Positions 1-5,931 of a DNA stretch of 10,674 nucleotides are shown piece by piece. Location of the stretch: assembly GCA_002376725.1 (NCBI GenBank), contig DFOM01000014.1, forward strand, positions 1-10,674, in the 5' to 3' direction. The position numbers were made by a program, and so were the translations under genes. This DNA comes from Cloacimonetes bacterium UBA3541 (GTDB taxonomy: Bacteria > Cloacimonadota > Cloacimonadia > Cloacimonadales > Cloacimonadaceae). Every line of letters starts with the position of its first letter. Within the stretch, counting starts at the first letter, position 1. The notes under the pieces were generated by a model. The model saw only the letters and a list, made by a program, of their open reading frames with translations. It did not search any database and was not told where the DNA came from.

Positions 1-318
1 GGGTTTTGTATTAATATTATCTAAAAAGTTTATTTCTTCACTATAATCTTTTAATAGAATTTCTTCCATAATTTCAAATAGAGCTTCTTGAACTTCTTCA
101 GGATCAATAATTTTATCCAGGCTTATCTTTTCACGTAAATTTTCCATTATAAAATAAGTCATTTCCACACCAGTATCACATCGTAAAAGTATCTCTTCAA
201 TCTGTTCCATCAATTCTTCATCAACTTTTCCTTTAAGTTTTATTGCTTCCGCTATCTTGCCTAAAAAACTATTTTTGGTTCCTGCCAGTTTCTTCTTCAA
301 ACTATTAATCAGGCTCAT
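1..318 (-). CDS. ftsY: Signal recognition particle receptor FtsY, N-terminal part (gene runs off the left edge)
   Basis: Reading leftward from the ATG at 318-316 gives 106 codons with no stop up to the window edge. The product begins MSLINSLKKKLAGTKNSFLG and continues with KGKVDEELMEQIEEILL and RCDTGVEMT. This is the four-helix N domain of SRP-type GTPases, with the usual 'LEE.LL.aDvGv..t' pattern. The GTP-binding G domain would lie outside the window. FtsY docks ribosome-SRP complexes at the inner membrane and, with Ffh, hydrolyses GTP to hand nascent membrane proteins to SecYEG. There is no long acidic A domain before the N domain, so this is a short FtsY. A good ribosome site (AAGGAG on the minus strand, about 324-330) sits about 6 nt before the ATG and supports this start. 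The gene is divergent from the membrane-protein gene at 482. The family call comes from the N domain only; an Ffh paralogue is less likely because Ffh starts with a different helix pattern. Confidence 0.85.
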   Translation of the reverse strand, partial: MSLINSLKKKLAGTKNSFLGKIAEAIKLKGKVDEELMEQIEEILLRCDTGVEMTYFIMENLREKISLDKIIDPEEVQEALFEIMEEILLKDYSEEINFLDNINTKP

Positions 319-353
319 TAAATTCTCCTTTAACTTTAGCTTTTCGCTCACTT

Positions 354-365
354 TTCAATATTGAA
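354..365. repeat. 12-bp perfect palindrome in the ftsY divergent region
   Basis: TTCAATATTGAA is its own reverse complement. It lies 36 bp upstream of the ftsY start. A second short palindrome, ATTGA-a-TCAAT, lies at 437-447 in the same intergenic region, and both contain ATTGAAT. They could be operator half-sites, but palindromes of this size are common by chance in AT-rich DNA. Confidence 0.3.
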
Positions 366-411
366 TTAGGTGCGGGGAAAGAATTTATCCCATATCAACT
401 TCAGTTTCTAA

Positions 412-439
412 TTGACATCCATCCTACTTTCCATAAATT
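412..439 (+). promoter_or_regulatory. Candidate sigma70-type promoter for the membrane protein-trmB-dus run
   Basis: A perfect TTGACA at 412-417 is followed after 16 bp by TAAATT (434-439, four of six matches to TATAAT). The predicted start of transcription would lie about 30 bp before the ATG at 482. The second palindrome (437-447) overlaps the -10 end, so a repressor bound there could block it. The promoter consensus of this lineage is not known to me, so this is only a pattern match. Confidence 0.35.
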
Positions 440-481
440 GAATCAATACCTTTAAGTCAACAAAAATTAAATGAGGAATAT

Positions 482-1159
482 ATGGTTAAAGGTGGGTTCA
501 GACCAATCTTTTTAGTGGTAATCTTGTTTCCCTTATTAGGTGCTTTTTTAGGATATCTTTTAACTGCTACAACACAGAATGACAGTGCTCAGGTAGTTAG
601 TTCCATTGATGAAGAACCAGTAATGATGCAAGGACCTTCTCCAATTTCTGAACCGCAGACTAAAGAATTGTCTTTAATAGAATTAACCTTTTATCTAGCT
701 CTGCTTTGTGGAATTGTAGCTCTGGTTTATCATTACCTGGCTTCTCCTCTAGCTTGGATTGCTATTATTATTTTACCTTTGATTTTTTCTAGTATATATC
801 TTGAACGAACGGGTATGTCGTTAACTCTATTTTATCTTCCTACCTTAGCTTTATCCGTTTTAATTGCTTTACTTATCAAATTCCTTTTCTTTAATAAAAA
901 GATTTTACCTTTTCGTTTGATTCTCTGTACTTTACTAGGAGCAGGTATTATAACTGTCTATCTTTATTCCCTTTATCTTTTAACCTCTACCCCATTTACC
1001 AATTCAGATGGTTTTGCTTTTTTCTGGACGAGTTTAATTTTATTGGTTTTTGTGTTTTTTGGCATCTCACTAGCTGATATGCTTATTATGCGTTATCAGA
1101 ACAGAAGGATAAAATCAAAACAACCAGAAATTGAGGAGTATAATAATCAAAATGATTGA
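482..1159 (+). CDS. Polytopic inner-membrane protein of unknown function (225 aa, about six TM helices)
   Basis: I do not recognise a family. Hydrophobic segments are visible at about residues 8-28, 65-86, 89-106, 113-135, 142-166 and 178-203, so six membrane helices are likely. Between helices 1 and 2 lies a hydrophilic stretch (about 30-62) rich in Ser, Glu, Pro and Gln. The C-terminal tail (204-225) starts with basic RYQNRRIKSK, which by the positive-inside rule suggests a cytoplasmic C terminus, and ends in an acidic/Asn-rich stretch. TGAGGA at 472-477 lies four nt before the ATG and supports the start. The last 8 bp overlap trmB, and the Shine-Dalgarno sequence for trmB (GAGGAG, 1133-1138) lies inside this gene. 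The two are therefore probably co-transcribed and translationally coupled. Nothing in the sequence shows a catalytic motif, and membership of the tRNA-modification run does not by itself imply a role in RNA. Confidence 0.8.
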   Translation: MVKGGFRPIFLVVILFPLLGAFLGYLLTATTQNDSAQVVSSIDEEPVMMQGPSPISEPQTKELSLIELTFYLALLCGIVALVYHYLASPLAWIAIIILPLIFSSIYLERTGMSLTLFYLPTLALSVLIALLIKFLFFNKKILPFRLILCTLLGAGIITVYLYSLYLLTSTPFTNSDGFAFFWTSLILLVFVFFGISLADMLIMRYQNRRIKSKQPEIEEYNNQND

Positions 1160-1760
1160 AGACCGAGATTTCTTCGTTCTTGACAATGTGCAGGGCATAA
1201 TTGACCCACATCTTTTGTTCGGGAACGATAAACAGCTCTATATAGAGATTGGCTCAGGTAAGGGAGAGTTTATTTCTCAATATGCACTGATGCATCCAGA
1301 AATCAATTTCCTCGGGTTTGAAGCTCGGGAAAAAAGAATTCGTAATATATTAAAAAAACTCTCAACTAGCACTCATCCTAATGTTAGATTAGTACATATT
1401 TTGGTCAATTCTAATCTAGCTTCCATTTTATCTCCCGAATCAGTTCAGAGAGTTTTTATTCAGTATCCTGATCCTTGGCCCAAAAAAAGACACCATAAAC
1501 GTCGTTTAATTCAGCAAGATTTCCTTAATGCACTCGCTACTATAATGGTTCCAGGTGCAGAAGTACATATTTCTACAGATGACCAAGATTATGCTAATTG
1601 GATTGTAGAAGAATTTCTCAAAAATCCCTATTTTACTTCAGCACAAGATGAGTTTATTCAAAAAATTCCTAGTCTTGAAGACCATATCCCTAGCTGGTAT
1701 GAGAAAAAACAATCCCATAAAGGAATCACTCCAAATTATATGCTATTTAAGCGTATTTAA
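1152..1760 (+). CDS. trmB: tRNA (guanine-N7-)-methyltransferase TrmB
   Basis: This is an S-adenosylmethionine-dependent enzyme that makes m7G46 in the variable loop of tRNAs. The 202-residue product has the Rossmann SAM site YIEIGSGKGEF (30-40) with the acidic end of strand 2 in FLGFEARE (53-60). It carries the family signature QYPDPWPKKRHHKRR (104-118), then the substrate-side motif STDDQDYANW (141-150) and a C-terminal GITPNYMLFKRI. Length and motif order match bacterial TrmB. The ATG at 1152 is chosen over an in-frame TTG at 1131, because that TTG lies on the Shine-Dalgarno sequence and adds seven residues with no family match. GAGGAG (1133-1138) to ATG spacing is 13 nt, longer than usual. 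The start overlaps the upstream stop (ATGATTGA), which fits coupled translation. A 32-bp gap separates it from the dihydrouridine synthase gene, another tRNA modification enzyme. Confidence 0.93.
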   Translation: MIEDRDFFVLDNVQGIIDPHLLFGNDKQLYIEIGSGKGEFISQYALMHPEINFLGFEAREKRIRNILKKLSTSTHPNVRLVHILVNSNLASILSPESVQRVFIQYPDPWPKKRHHKRRLIQQDFLNALATIMVPGAEVHISTDDQDYANWIVEEFLKNPYFTSAQDEFIQKIPSLEDHIPSWYEKKQSHKGITPNYMLFKRI

Positions 1761-1792
1761 TTATTCGCTTTTTTAGCAGCAAGAACGCTACT

Positions 1793-2761
1793 TTGTCTAC
1801 TTTAGCTGAACTAACAAATCATAAACTCTGGTTAGCACCAATGGCAGGTTACACCGATCGTGCTTTCCGTCATCTCTGCAAAGAAAATGGTGCAGATGTG
1901 ATGGTTAGCGAAATGGTAAGTGCTGATGGACTTATCCGAAATACTAAAAAGACTATTCCTTATATCTTATTTGATGACCTGGAACGTCCTTTTGGAATTC
2001 AAATTTTTGGATCGGACCCATATATTATGGCTAAAGCAGCAGAGCTATGTTTAGCCTGGAATCCTGATTTTATTGATTTGAATATGGGTTGCCCGGTAAA
2101 AAAAGTAGTGCGTAAAGGTGCGGGTATAGCTCTAATGAAAAATCCGGTCCTAGCTGAAGAAATAGTGCGTGAAGTTGGATCAGTTATTGAAAAAAAATGT
2201 TTTTTAGGTGCTAAATTTCGCAGTGGTTGGGACCTTACATCTTTAAATTATCTGGATTTTGGATTGAGATTGCAGGATGCTGGGGCTGATTTCCTTTGTC
2301 TACATCCCAGAACACATTCACAAATGTTTTCTGGAAAAGCAAATTGGTCTCACATTACCGAGCTAAAAAAACAACTTTCCATTCCACTTATCGGAAATGG
2401 AGATATACATATCCCAGAAGATGCATTAAAAATGTATGAAGAGACCGGATGTGATTCAGTTATGATTGGCAGAGGTGCTCTAGGAAAACCCTGGATTTTT
2501 AACCAAATACATCAACTGGAAAAAACTGGAGATTATACTCCTGCAAACCGTCAACTTATACTAGAAACTATGTTTCGTCATATTGATTTAGCAACACATT
2601 TTAAACCTGAAGATGTGGCGGTAAAAGAGTTACGCTCCCAACTCTGTTTTTATACTAAGGGTATTATCGGCGGAGCAGAATTAAGACAAGCCATAAATAA
2701 CGCTATTAGTGCTGAACAAATTAAGGAATTGATTAAAAACTGTGAAGGTCTAAAATATTAA
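1793..2761 (+). CDS. dusB: tRNA-dihydrouridine synthase, DusB/NifR3 type
   Basis: FMN-dependent TIM-barrel enzyme that reduces uridine to dihydrouridine in tRNA using NADPH. Visible motifs: LAPMAGYTDRAFR (14-26, first barrel strand and FMN contact), VSEMVSADGLI (38-48), DLNMGCPVKKVVRKGAG (95-111) with catalytic Cys100, K141 and R143 in AKFRSGWD, LHPRT (170-174) with H171, and the phosphate-binding IGNGDI (200-205) and MIGRGALGKPWIF (224-236). Its 322 residues are normal for the family. The start is TTG at 1793. The next in-frame ATG lies inside LAPMAG and would cut the first strand, and no in-frame ATG or GTG exists upstream before the TAA at 1748. No convincing Shine-Dalgarno precedes the TTG, so translation may depend on coupling from trmB, 32 bp upstream. 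The CPVKKV and KGAG pattern favours DusB over DusA or DusC; the exact tRNA position modified cannot be read from sequence. Confidence 0.92.
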   Translation: MSTLAELTNHKLWLAPMAGYTDRAFRHLCKENGADVMVSEMVSADGLIRNTKKTIPYILFDDLERPFGIQIFGSDPYIMAKAAELCLAWNPDFIDLNMGCPVKKVVRKGAGIALMKNPVLAEEIVREVGSVIEKKCFLGAKFRSGWDLTSLNYLDFGLRLQDAGADFLCLHPRTHSQMFSGKANWSHITELKKQLSIPLIGNGDIHIPEDALKMYEETGCDSVMIGRGALGKPWIFNQIHQLEKTGDYTPANRQLILETMFRHIDLATHFKPEDVAVKELRSQLCFYTKGIIGGAELRQAINNAISAEQIKELIKNCEGLKY

Positions 2762-2824
2762 TGCATCCCCTTTCTTTTACACTGCCTTAAATATTAACTT
2801 TATTATCTTTATTTATTAAAATTA

Positions 2825-2915
2825 TTATCTCTTCCTTGACTCCTTCTTGACTCTTACTTGATATGAAAAACAGGTAAGAGCTAAGAGAGAGCAAGGATAG
2901 AGCCTAGAGAGAAAA
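2825..2915. repeat. Inverted arrays of an 11-bp repeat between convergent genes
   Basis: The left arm has 11-bp units starting at 2825, 2836 and 2847 (consensus TTGACTCYTWC, first copy weaker), with TTGA of a fourth at 2858. The right arm has 11-bp units starting at 2872, 2883, 2894 and 2905 (consensus ARGATAGAGCN, last copy weaker). The reverse complement of the left unit, GTAAGAGTCAA, nearly equals the right-arm phase GTAAGAGCTAA at 2874-2884. The two arms are therefore diverged inverted copies of one repeat, pyrimidine-rich on the left and purine-rich on the right. TATCTTTATT (2804-2813) and AATAAAGATA (2942-2951) extend the symmetry outward, so the whole element may span about 2800-2960. 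No ORF is seen here. It could be an extragenic palindromic repeat family, a transcription end structure or a binding array. Confidence 0.65.
2851..2880. terminator. Central hairpin, possible bidirectional transcription end
   Basis: CTCTTACTTG (2851-2860) pairs with CAGGTAAGAG (2871-2880): ten base pairs including one G-U wobble, around a 10-nt AT-rich loop. It is the core of the 11-bp repeat element and lies between the 3' ends of dusB and ndk, where a shared terminator is expected. No long T-tract follows immediately on either strand, so it is not a textbook intrinsic terminator. Confidence 0.4.
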
Positions 2916-2987
2916 GGTAAATAATATTACGATATTAAAATAATAAAGATATTATTTTATAAATAAGAAGGAATGAGATACAATAAA

Positions 2988-3401
2988 TTAAAGCAGGTAT
3001 TGAGGGAAGAGGATAGCGATTTCTCGTTCTGCACTTTCTTTGCTATCTGAAGCGTGCACAGCGTTTTCCGTTATACTTTCAGCATAAAAATCCCGGATGG
3101 TTCCTGCTTTTCTTTCTTCTGGATTAACATCTCCGATTAAATCTCTCAAACCTTCAATTGCATTATTTTTCTCTACTATTATCCCAACACAAGGTGCAGA
3201 ACACATAAAATTAACCAGCTGGTCATAAAAGCTTTTTCCTTTATGCATTTCATAAAAAACGCTGGCTAACTCAGGAGTAAATTGTATAGTTTGAATATAT
3301 TTAATTTTGAAACCTGCTTCTTCTACCATTGAGATAATATGTCCTATATGATGATGGATTACAGCATTAGGTTTAATTATTAGCAGGCTCTGCTCAATCA
3401 T
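2988..3401 (-). CDS. ndk: Nucleoside diphosphate kinase
   Basis: Transfers the gamma phosphate from NTPs to NDPs through a phospho-histidine, balancing nucleotide pools in the cytoplasm. The 137-residue product aligns along its length with the family: LLIIKPNAV (6-14) with K10, Y50, F58, R86 in LRDLIG, GTIRDF (100-105) with R103, and ENAVHASDS (112-120) with N113 and catalytic H116. Two departures from the usual sequence stand out. The nucleotide-contact Thr of the 'G.TNP' motif (T94 in human numbering) is V92 in GDVNP, and the HGSDS motif reads HASDS. Length and active-site order are otherwise normal, so activity is likely. The ATG overlaps the stop of the upstream 107-aa gene (ATGA, 3398-3401), and no strong Shine-Dalgarno is seen, so translation is probably coupled. 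The gene ends facing dusB across the repeat element. Confidence 0.93.
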   Translation of the reverse strand: MIEQSLLIIKPNAVIHHHIGHIISMVEEAGFKIKYIQTIQFTPELASVFYEMHKGKSFYDQLVNFMCSAPCVGIIVEKNNAIEGLRDLIGDVNPEERKAGTIRDFYAESITENAVHASDSKESAEREIAILFPQYLL

Positions 3402-3721
3402 TGGGCTTTATAGACAGTTTCTATAAAATCAAGAGCTGCAACTTTAATAGCAATATCGCGGTTTAGCACTTTACTCATTTTAATTTTATGCGTCAGGATT
3501 TCAGTCCATATTTCATAAATTTCGTTGGGCTTGAATTCTAAAGCAGTATACATTTTCACCATTTCAATGTAGAAACTATCTCTATCTGCATCTACTTTTC
3601 CGATAACTAATTTATAGCTATCGTTACAGACATCATATTCTTTGTAACGAACATCAATAACAGCATAACCGAGTTTGAGTAAATTATCATAATTAACTTG
3701 GAAATTTTCCATATTAGGCAT
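3398..3721 (-). CDS. Hypothetical protein (107 aa) translationally coupled to ndk
   Basis: I do not recognise this protein. It is a soluble, mixed charged sequence with no signal peptide or membrane segment. The N half is Tyr-rich and looks like alternating strands (YAVIDVRYKEYDV, then YKLVIGKVDADRDSFYIEMV). The C half (about 58-107) looks helical, with LEFKPNEIYEIWTEILTHK and a final IAIKVAALDFIETVYKAQ. GGGAG on the minus strand, seven nt before the ATG at 3721, supports the start; a second Met at residue 4 is possible. Its TGA overlaps the ndk ATG by 4 bp, a strong sign that the two are made together. No metal-binding or catalytic motif is evident. It may be a small lineage-specific partner or simply a passenger in the operon. 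That it is a real gene is well supported by the Shine-Dalgarno and the overlap; its function is unknown. Confidence 0.75.
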   Translation of the reverse strand: MPNMENFQVNYDNLLKLGYAVIDVRYKEYDVCNDSYKLVIGKVDADRDSFYIEMVKMYTALEFKPNEIYEIWTEILTHKIKMSKVLNRDIAIKVAALDFIETVYKAQ

Positions 3722-3914
3722 TTTCTAACTCCCTATAAAATTCTCGACAAAAAGCAGGAACTCTGCAATTATGTATCCATAATTTGACATAAAAGGTAAA
3801 AGTCAAGCAAAAACTAAGGGAAATCTTTCTGCATTTCATTTTATGACCTAAGTAGAAAGATATGGAGGAGCTGGTTATTTATCCAGTAAAGATGAAGGAG
3901 TAAAAAAATAAACT
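3722..3914. promoter_or_regulatory. Divergent intergenic region between the ndk operon and uvrB
   Basis: This 193-bp AT-rich region must hold promoters in both directions. On the minus strand TTGACT (complement of 3801-3806) and TATGGA (complement of 3776-3781) are 19 bp apart, a poor spacing. On the plus strand TTGACA at 3784-3789 has no acceptable -10 at 16-18 bp. A small stem GCAG/CTGC surrounds the sequence near 3754-3766. No LexA-type GAAC-N4-GTTC box is seen upstream of uvrB. Promoter positions remain undecided. Confidence 0.35.
3862..3903 (+). other. Possible 13-codon leader ORF before uvrB
   Basis: ATG at 3862 opens a short frame, MEELVIYPVKMKE, that stops at TAA 3901-3903, 11 bp before the uvrB ATG. 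Its last codons contain the AAGGAG that is the only Shine-Dalgarno candidate for uvrB, 14 nt from that ATG. If translated, it could deliver ribosomes to uvrB by reinitiation. Only a weak purine run (AGAAAG) precedes it, so it may be chance. Confidence 0.15.
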
Positions 3915-5924
3915 ATGGGTATCTTTAAATTACACACTGATTATCTTCCCCGTGGAGACCAACCTGAAGCAATATCTGCTTTAACTAAAGGTCTGCACCA
4001 GAACAAACGCTATCAAGTCCTTCTAGGAGTTACTGGAAGTGGGAAAACCTTTACTATAGCCAATGTTATCGCTCAATTTGATAGACCAGTTTTGGTTCTA
4101 TCACATAATAAAACTCTGGCAGCACAACTTTATGGAGAGTTTAAACAACTTTTCCCTGAAAATGCGGTAGAATACTTCATTAGTTATTATGATTATTATC
4201 AACCAGAAGCCTATATTCCTGGTAAGGATATCTACATTGAAAAGGATGCTGATATCAACGAACAAATTGATAAATTAAGACTGAGAACCACAATGAGTTT
4301 AATGGAAAGAAGAGATGTAATCATCGTAGCCTCAGTTTCCTGTATATATGGTTTAGGTGTTCCAGAAGACTATAGAGAAGCTTTAATTAGATTAGATATT
4401 GGAATGCAAATGGATAGAGATAGTCTCCTAGAAAAACTTATAACAGCTCACTACAGTCGTAATGATATTGCCTTTGAAAGGGGAACTTTTAGGGTTAGAG
4501 GAGATATTGTAGATATTTATCCTGCTTACCAAGAACATTTTATACGGGTTGAATTTTTTGGAGATGAAATCGTTAGAATAGAAAAGTTCCATCCTATCAC
4601 CTATCAAAGTCTGGGTGTATTGCAGGAATATTCAATTTATCCGGCGATCCATTTCTTAACTAATCCCCAGCGTTTACAAAGAGCTATAGCTTCCATCAAT
4701 GAGGAATTAGATGAAAGAGTAGCCTATTTTCTTTCTCAGCAAAAATATCTGGAAGCAGAAAGATTGCAAACTCGCACTAAATTTGATTTGGAGATGCTAG
4801 CTGAATTAGGTTATTGTTCTGGGATAGAAAATTATTCTCGTCATTTAACCGGTGCAAAACCTGGAGAACCACCTAAATGCCTTCTGGATTATTTTCCTGA
4901 AGATTTCATAATGGTCATTGATGAATCCCATGTAACTATACCTCAGGTTCGCGGTATGTATGCTGGAGATTATACCCGAAAGAAAAATCTGGTTGAATAC
5001 GGATTTCGTTTACCTTCGGCTTTTGATAATAGACCTCTTTGTTTTGATGAATTTGAACATTATATGCGCAATGTTATATTTGTCTCTGCTACGCCAGCAG
5101 ATTATGAACTTAGTCTCACTAATGGAGAAGTTGTTGAACAGGTTATTAGACCTACAGGATTATTGGATCCAGAAATTGAGATAAAACCTATTCATAATCA
5201 GGTAGATGACCTTATCAATCAAATAAGAGAAAGGGTAGCAAAAAAGCAGAAAGTTCTGGTGATGACTTTAACTAAAAGAATGAGTGAAGACCTCAGTCAA
5301 TATCTTCAAAAAGCAGGAATTAAAAGTAAATATCTTCATAGTGAGATTGATACTATAGAAAGAGCACAGATTATAAGAAGTCTCAGATTAGGTGAATTTG
5401 ATGTTATAGTCGGTATCAATTTATTGCGAGAAGGTCTGGATTTACCAGAAGTTTCACTGGTAGCTATTCTGGATGCTGATAAAACAGGATTTCTTCGTTC
5501 CGCACGTTCTCTGATTCAAATTTCAGGTAGAGCAGCACGAAATGTAGATGGTAAAGTAGTTTTATATGCTGATGAAATCACCGATGCTATAAAAAAGACC
5601 CTGGAAGAAACCAATCGTCGTAGAGCTAAACAACTAGCTTATAATCAGAAATACGGAATAACTCCACAAAGCATAAGCAAAACTCTAAAGCAGATTATGG
5701 AATCCACTGCTATCGCTGAAGGTTATGATGTTGGAGCAAGAAAGGCTAAATCAAATCACTATCGTAAAGAGGATTTCTACGACTATCTGGAACTGGATAA
5801 TAAAGATAAATTGCTCCAGCTTCTAAAAAAGGAAATGAAACAAGCTGCAGCAAGACTTGAATTTGAAAGAGCAGCAGAATTACGAGATACTATCGCTGAC
5901 CTGGAAAAGCAATCTAATTCCTAA
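3915..5924 (+). CDS. uvrB: Excinuclease ABC subunit B (UvrB)
   Basis: This is the damage-verifying helicase-like subunit of nucleotide excision repair. UvrA2 loads it on damaged DNA, it opens the helix around the lesion, and it recruits UvrC for dual incision. The 669-residue product is full length. It starts with the family motif FKLHTDYLPRGDQPEAI (4-20), then Walker A GVTGSGKT (38-45) and the Tyr-rich beta-hairpin that clamps DNA (YYDYYQPEAYIPGKDIYIEK, 91-110). Further on are Walker B-type DESH (336-339), motif III SATP (391-394), motif V region INLLREGLDLPEV (501-513) and motif VI QISGRAARN (535-543). A C-terminal UVR motif (about 630-665, ending LEFERAAELRDTIADLEKQ), which contacts UvrC, closes the protein. 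The ATG at 3915 is fixed by an in-frame TAA two codons upstream. The spacing to AAGGAG is long (14 nt). No SOS box is visible. The gene appears monocistronic, with ndk divergent on the left and the EEP gene convergent 7 bp to the right. Confidence 0.97.
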   Translation: MGIFKLHTDYLPRGDQPEAISALTKGLHQNKRYQVLLGVTGSGKTFTIANVIAQFDRPVLVLSHNKTLAAQLYGEFKQLFPENAVEYFISYYDYYQPEAYIPGKDIYIEKDADINEQIDKLRLRTTMSLMERRDVIIVASVSCIYGLGVPEDYREALIRLDIGMQMDRDSLLEKLITAHYSRNDIAFERGTFRVRGDIVDIYPAYQEHFIRVEFFGDEIVRIEKFHPITYQSLGVLQEYSIYPAIHFLTNPQRLQRAIASINEELDERVAYFLSQQKYLEAERLQTRTKFDLEMLAELGYCSGIENYSRHLTGAKPGEPPKCLLDYFPEDFIMVIDESHVTIPQVRGMYAGDYTRKKNLVEYGFRLPSAFDNRPLCFDEFEHYMRNVIFVSATPADYELSLTNGEVVEQVIRPTGLLDPEIEIKPIHNQVDDLINQIRERVAKKQKVLVMTLTKRMSEDLSQYLQKAGIKSKYLHSEIDTIERAQIIRSLRLGEFDVIVGINLLREGLDLPEVSLVAILDADKTGFLRSARSLIQISGRAARNVDGKVVLYADEITDAIKKTLEETNRRRAKQLAYNQKYGITPQSISKTLKQIMESTAIAEGYDVGARKAKSNHYRKEDFYDYLELDNKDKLLQLLKKEMKQAAARLEFERAAELRDTIADLEKQSNS

Positions 5925-5931
5925 AATATAC

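Noticed and set aside
1131..1151. In-frame TTG at 1131 as the trmB start
   Set aside because: The TTG adjoins the GAGGAG ribosome site and would add seven residues unlike the family; ATG at 1152 gives a normal TrmB N terminus.
2825..2915. CRISPR array
   Set aside because: Units are 11 bp with no spacers and the two halves are in inverted orientation, unlike a CRISPR array; no cas genes are nearby.
3784..3789. TTGACA as the -35 of a uvrB promoter
   Set aside because: No -10-like hexamer occurs at 16-18 bp downstream.
3722..3914. LexA/SOS operator upstream of uvrB
   Set aside because: Neither a CTG-N10-CAG type site nor a GAAC-N4-GTTC type site could be found by eye; a lone GAAC near 3758 has no partner.
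4960..5184. 74-codon frame inside uvrB on the same strand
   Set aside because: It is in another frame of the strongly conserved UvrB helicase region and has no family resemblance.
5925..5931. Terminator between uvrB and the EEP lipoprotein gene
   Set aside because: Only 7 bp separate the two stop codons, so no hairpin fits between them.
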